From Chloroflexota bacterium (GTDB lineage: Bacteria; Chloroflexota; Anaerolineae; Anaerolineales; UBA4823), in assembly GCA_030636125.1 (NCBI GenBank), contig DAOVXM010000133.1:1-7014 (forward strand): 7,014 bases of DNA, written 5' to 3'. Numbering within the stretch: position 1 is the stretch's first letter; each line of letters begins with the position of its first letter. The translations under genes were made by a program, and so were the position numbers. The notes beneath the pieces are model-generated. The model had not been told where the DNA came from. It did no database searches and worked only from the letters and a program-made list of their open reading frames with translations. Positions 6,359 to 7,014 of this stretch are shown one piece after another.

Positions 6359-6654
6359 GGAACCCGGATAATTTCTTGCTCGGGCGCGTAATTTTCCGCC
6401 AGGACACAGCAACCCGCGGCAATTCTTTGCTGGTTCAAAGTGTAGAAGACCTGCTTGCCTTCACGGCGTACGTTTACCAGACCTGCTGCTCTAAGGATGC
6501 TCAAATGATGTGAAACTGTTGGTTGTGACACGCTTATGGCATCGACAATTTCGCCCACATTGAGCCACTCGCAGCAGCACAGGCGCATGATTTCCTGGCG
6601 GGTATCATCAGCCAAGGCTTTCGCAAATTCTACGGAGTTTACAGTATTGGACAT
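6346..6654 (-). CDS. arsR: ArsR-family (ArsR/SmtB) metalloregulatory repressor
   Basis: A 102-residue winged-helix repressor, normal size for ArsR/SmtB dimers, expected to bind the ars promoter and leave when As(III) or a related metalloid binds. The recognition helix region reads VSQPTVSHHLSILRAAGLV (about 42-60) and the wing REGKQVFYTL (64-73). Cysteines are Cys26-27-28 (RLCCCEW) and Cys82-83 (GCC). The Escherichia coli ArsR Cys positions next to the recognition helix hold other residues here, so the inducer site must be differently placed. ATG 6654 has AGAAGG eight bases upstream. It is the first gene of a minus-strand pair with arsM and has its own consensus promoter. Placement beside arsM supports arsenic as the signal; another thiophilic ion remains possible. 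Confidence 0.92.
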   Translation of the reverse strand: MSNTVNSVEFAKALADDTRQEIMRLCCCEWLNVGEIVDAISVSQPTVSHHLSILRAAGLVNVRREGKQVFYTLNQQRIAAGCCVLAENYAPEQEIIRVPKSR

Positions 6655-6659
6655 ATCGA
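6651..6659 (-). promoter_or_regulatory. Operator-like half-site over the arsR start codon
   Basis: The plus strand reads ACATATCGA here, the complement of TCGATATGT found at 6312-6320 and 6695-6703. It covers the arsR initiation codon (6654-6652) and faces the upstream copy, 44 bases away start to start. It may allow cooperative repressor binding, though coding constraint on two codons could also explain it. Confidence 0.35.
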
Positions 6660-6677
6660 CAACCTTCTATGTGTTTT

Positions 6678-6706
6678 ATTCTAATCGAAGTTTATCGATA
6701 TGTCAA
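6678..6706 (-). promoter_or_regulatory. Sigma-70-type promoter of arsR with operator-like sequence in the spacer
   Basis: On the minus strand TTGACA (6706-6701), a 17-base spacer and TAGAAT (6683-6678): a perfect -35 and a -10 with one mismatch. The spacer holds ATCGA and TCGAT half-sites six bases apart (plus strand 6684-6699), and the 9-base ars motif (6695-6703) overlaps the -35. This is where an autoregulating repressor would bind. Confidence 0.8.
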
Positions 6707-6797
6707 GAGGAATCTTTGGCAACTTTCGTGAAAGGGGGTTGATGAAATTACCCCGATCAACTCGCATAAAATGGGTGATTACGGTAAAATCGTGCCC

Positions 6798-7014
6798 ATG
6801 GTTAACAAAGGCGTGAAATTTACGTTCAATTCATCACTTGTATGGTTTTTACTGACCCTACTGGCCATTGTGGTGCTCGCCGCGCTGGGACCTGCTGAAA
6901 AGTCGCTCGGTACCAATGTGCGTATCGTCTATCTACATGGAGCGTGGGTCTGGACAGCATTAGTTGCATATATCGCCGCAGGAATCACGGGGCTCATGGG
7001 ATTAGCACTAGGGA
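6798..7014 (+). CDS. Membrane protein N-terminus, CcmC/CcsA-like (3' end outside window)
   Basis: An open frame runs off the right edge; 72 residues are visible from ATG 6798. In-frame alternatives are ATG 6771 and GTG 6792, with a stop at 6729-6731; none has a good ribosome site. The first membrane helix is at about 14-31 (LVWFLLTLLAIVVLAAL), then a short outside loop, then VRIVYLHGAWVWTAL leading into a second helix from about 51. The pattern R-I-x-Y-x-H with a Trp five residues after the His matches the start of CcmC-type cytochrome c maturation proteins, where RI.Y.HVP.AW is typical; here HGAWVW replaces it. That homology rests on one short block, so the call is tentative. It is divergent from arsR, and the 143-base gap between them contains the arsR promoter. 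Confidence 0.45.
   Translation, partial: MVNKGVKFTFNSSLVWFLLTLLAIVVLAALGPAEKSLGTNVRIVYLHGAWVWTALVAYIAAGITGLMGLALG

Noticed and set aside
6270..6422. N-terminal 51-residue extension of the arsM frame
   Set aside because: It has no ArsM similarity, overlaps the arsR 3' end, and a good AAGGAG precedes ATG 6269 instead.
6738..6761. GTTGAT / ATCAAC inverted repeat upstream of the right-edge gene
   Set aside because: Only six base pairs with a 12-base loop and a competing GGGG/CCCC pairing; no partner copy found, so chance is likely.
6742..6816. 24-codon plus-strand frame preceded by AAAGGGGG, ahead of the right-edge gene
   Set aside because: It could be a leader peptide, but it is very short, overlaps the next gene in another frame and has no distinctive composition.
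1..7014. CRISPR array, insertion sequence, tRNA or phage genes
   Set aside because: No regularly spaced repeats, transposase or integrase motifs, terminal inverted repeats or cloverleaf-like sequence were seen on either strand.

Overview
The window looks like chromosomal DNA of a free-living bacterium, most plausibly a member of Chloroflexota (Anaerolineae-like). That is an inference from style: several M42 peptidase paralogues side by side, a lipoprotein and a membrane-anchored M23 peptidase each with a Pro/Thr linker, and an ArsR/ArsM pair. No rRNA or marker gene fixes the lineage. There is no mobile element, CRISPR array, tRNA or rRNA.

Layout. Bases 1-2634 hold three consecutive plus-strand M42-family metallo-aminopeptidase genes. 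The first is cut by the window start; the second and third are complete with all six metal and catalytic residues. The third overlaps by ATGA the start of a solute-binding lipoprotein (2631-3911), so M42-M42-lipoprotein looks like one transcription unit. A likely intrinsic terminator (3952-3976) ends it. A near-consensus extended -10 promoter (4003-4031) then drives a gene for a single-pass membrane protein with two LysM-type repeats and an M23 endopeptidase domain (4051-5286). A strong terminator (5320-5352) closes that gene.

From 5418 to 6654 the minus strand carries a compact arsenic module, arsR followed by arsM. It has a consensus promoter upstream of arsR and an intrinsic-terminator-like hairpin between the two genes. 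A 9-base motif (ACATATCGA or its complement) occurs three times, at the arsR promoter, over the arsR start codon and in the arsM leader, and is a candidate ArsR operator. No arsenite efflux pump or arsenate reductase is in view. The right edge (6798-7014) begins a divergently transcribed membrane protein that resembles the N-terminus of CcmC/CcsA-type haem-handling proteins.

How the genes may work together. The M42 enzymes would finish cytoplasmic peptide degradation to free amino acids, and the lipoprotein would capture an extracellular solute. The M23 protein would trim or remodel cell wall on the outside of the membrane. The ars pair would sense and methylate arsenite. I see no evidence for a wholly new defence or mobile system. 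The least conventional points are the M42 gene cluster joined to an orphan binding protein, the unusual cysteine pattern of ArsR, and the repeated operator-like motif plus attenuator-like hairpin in the ars module.
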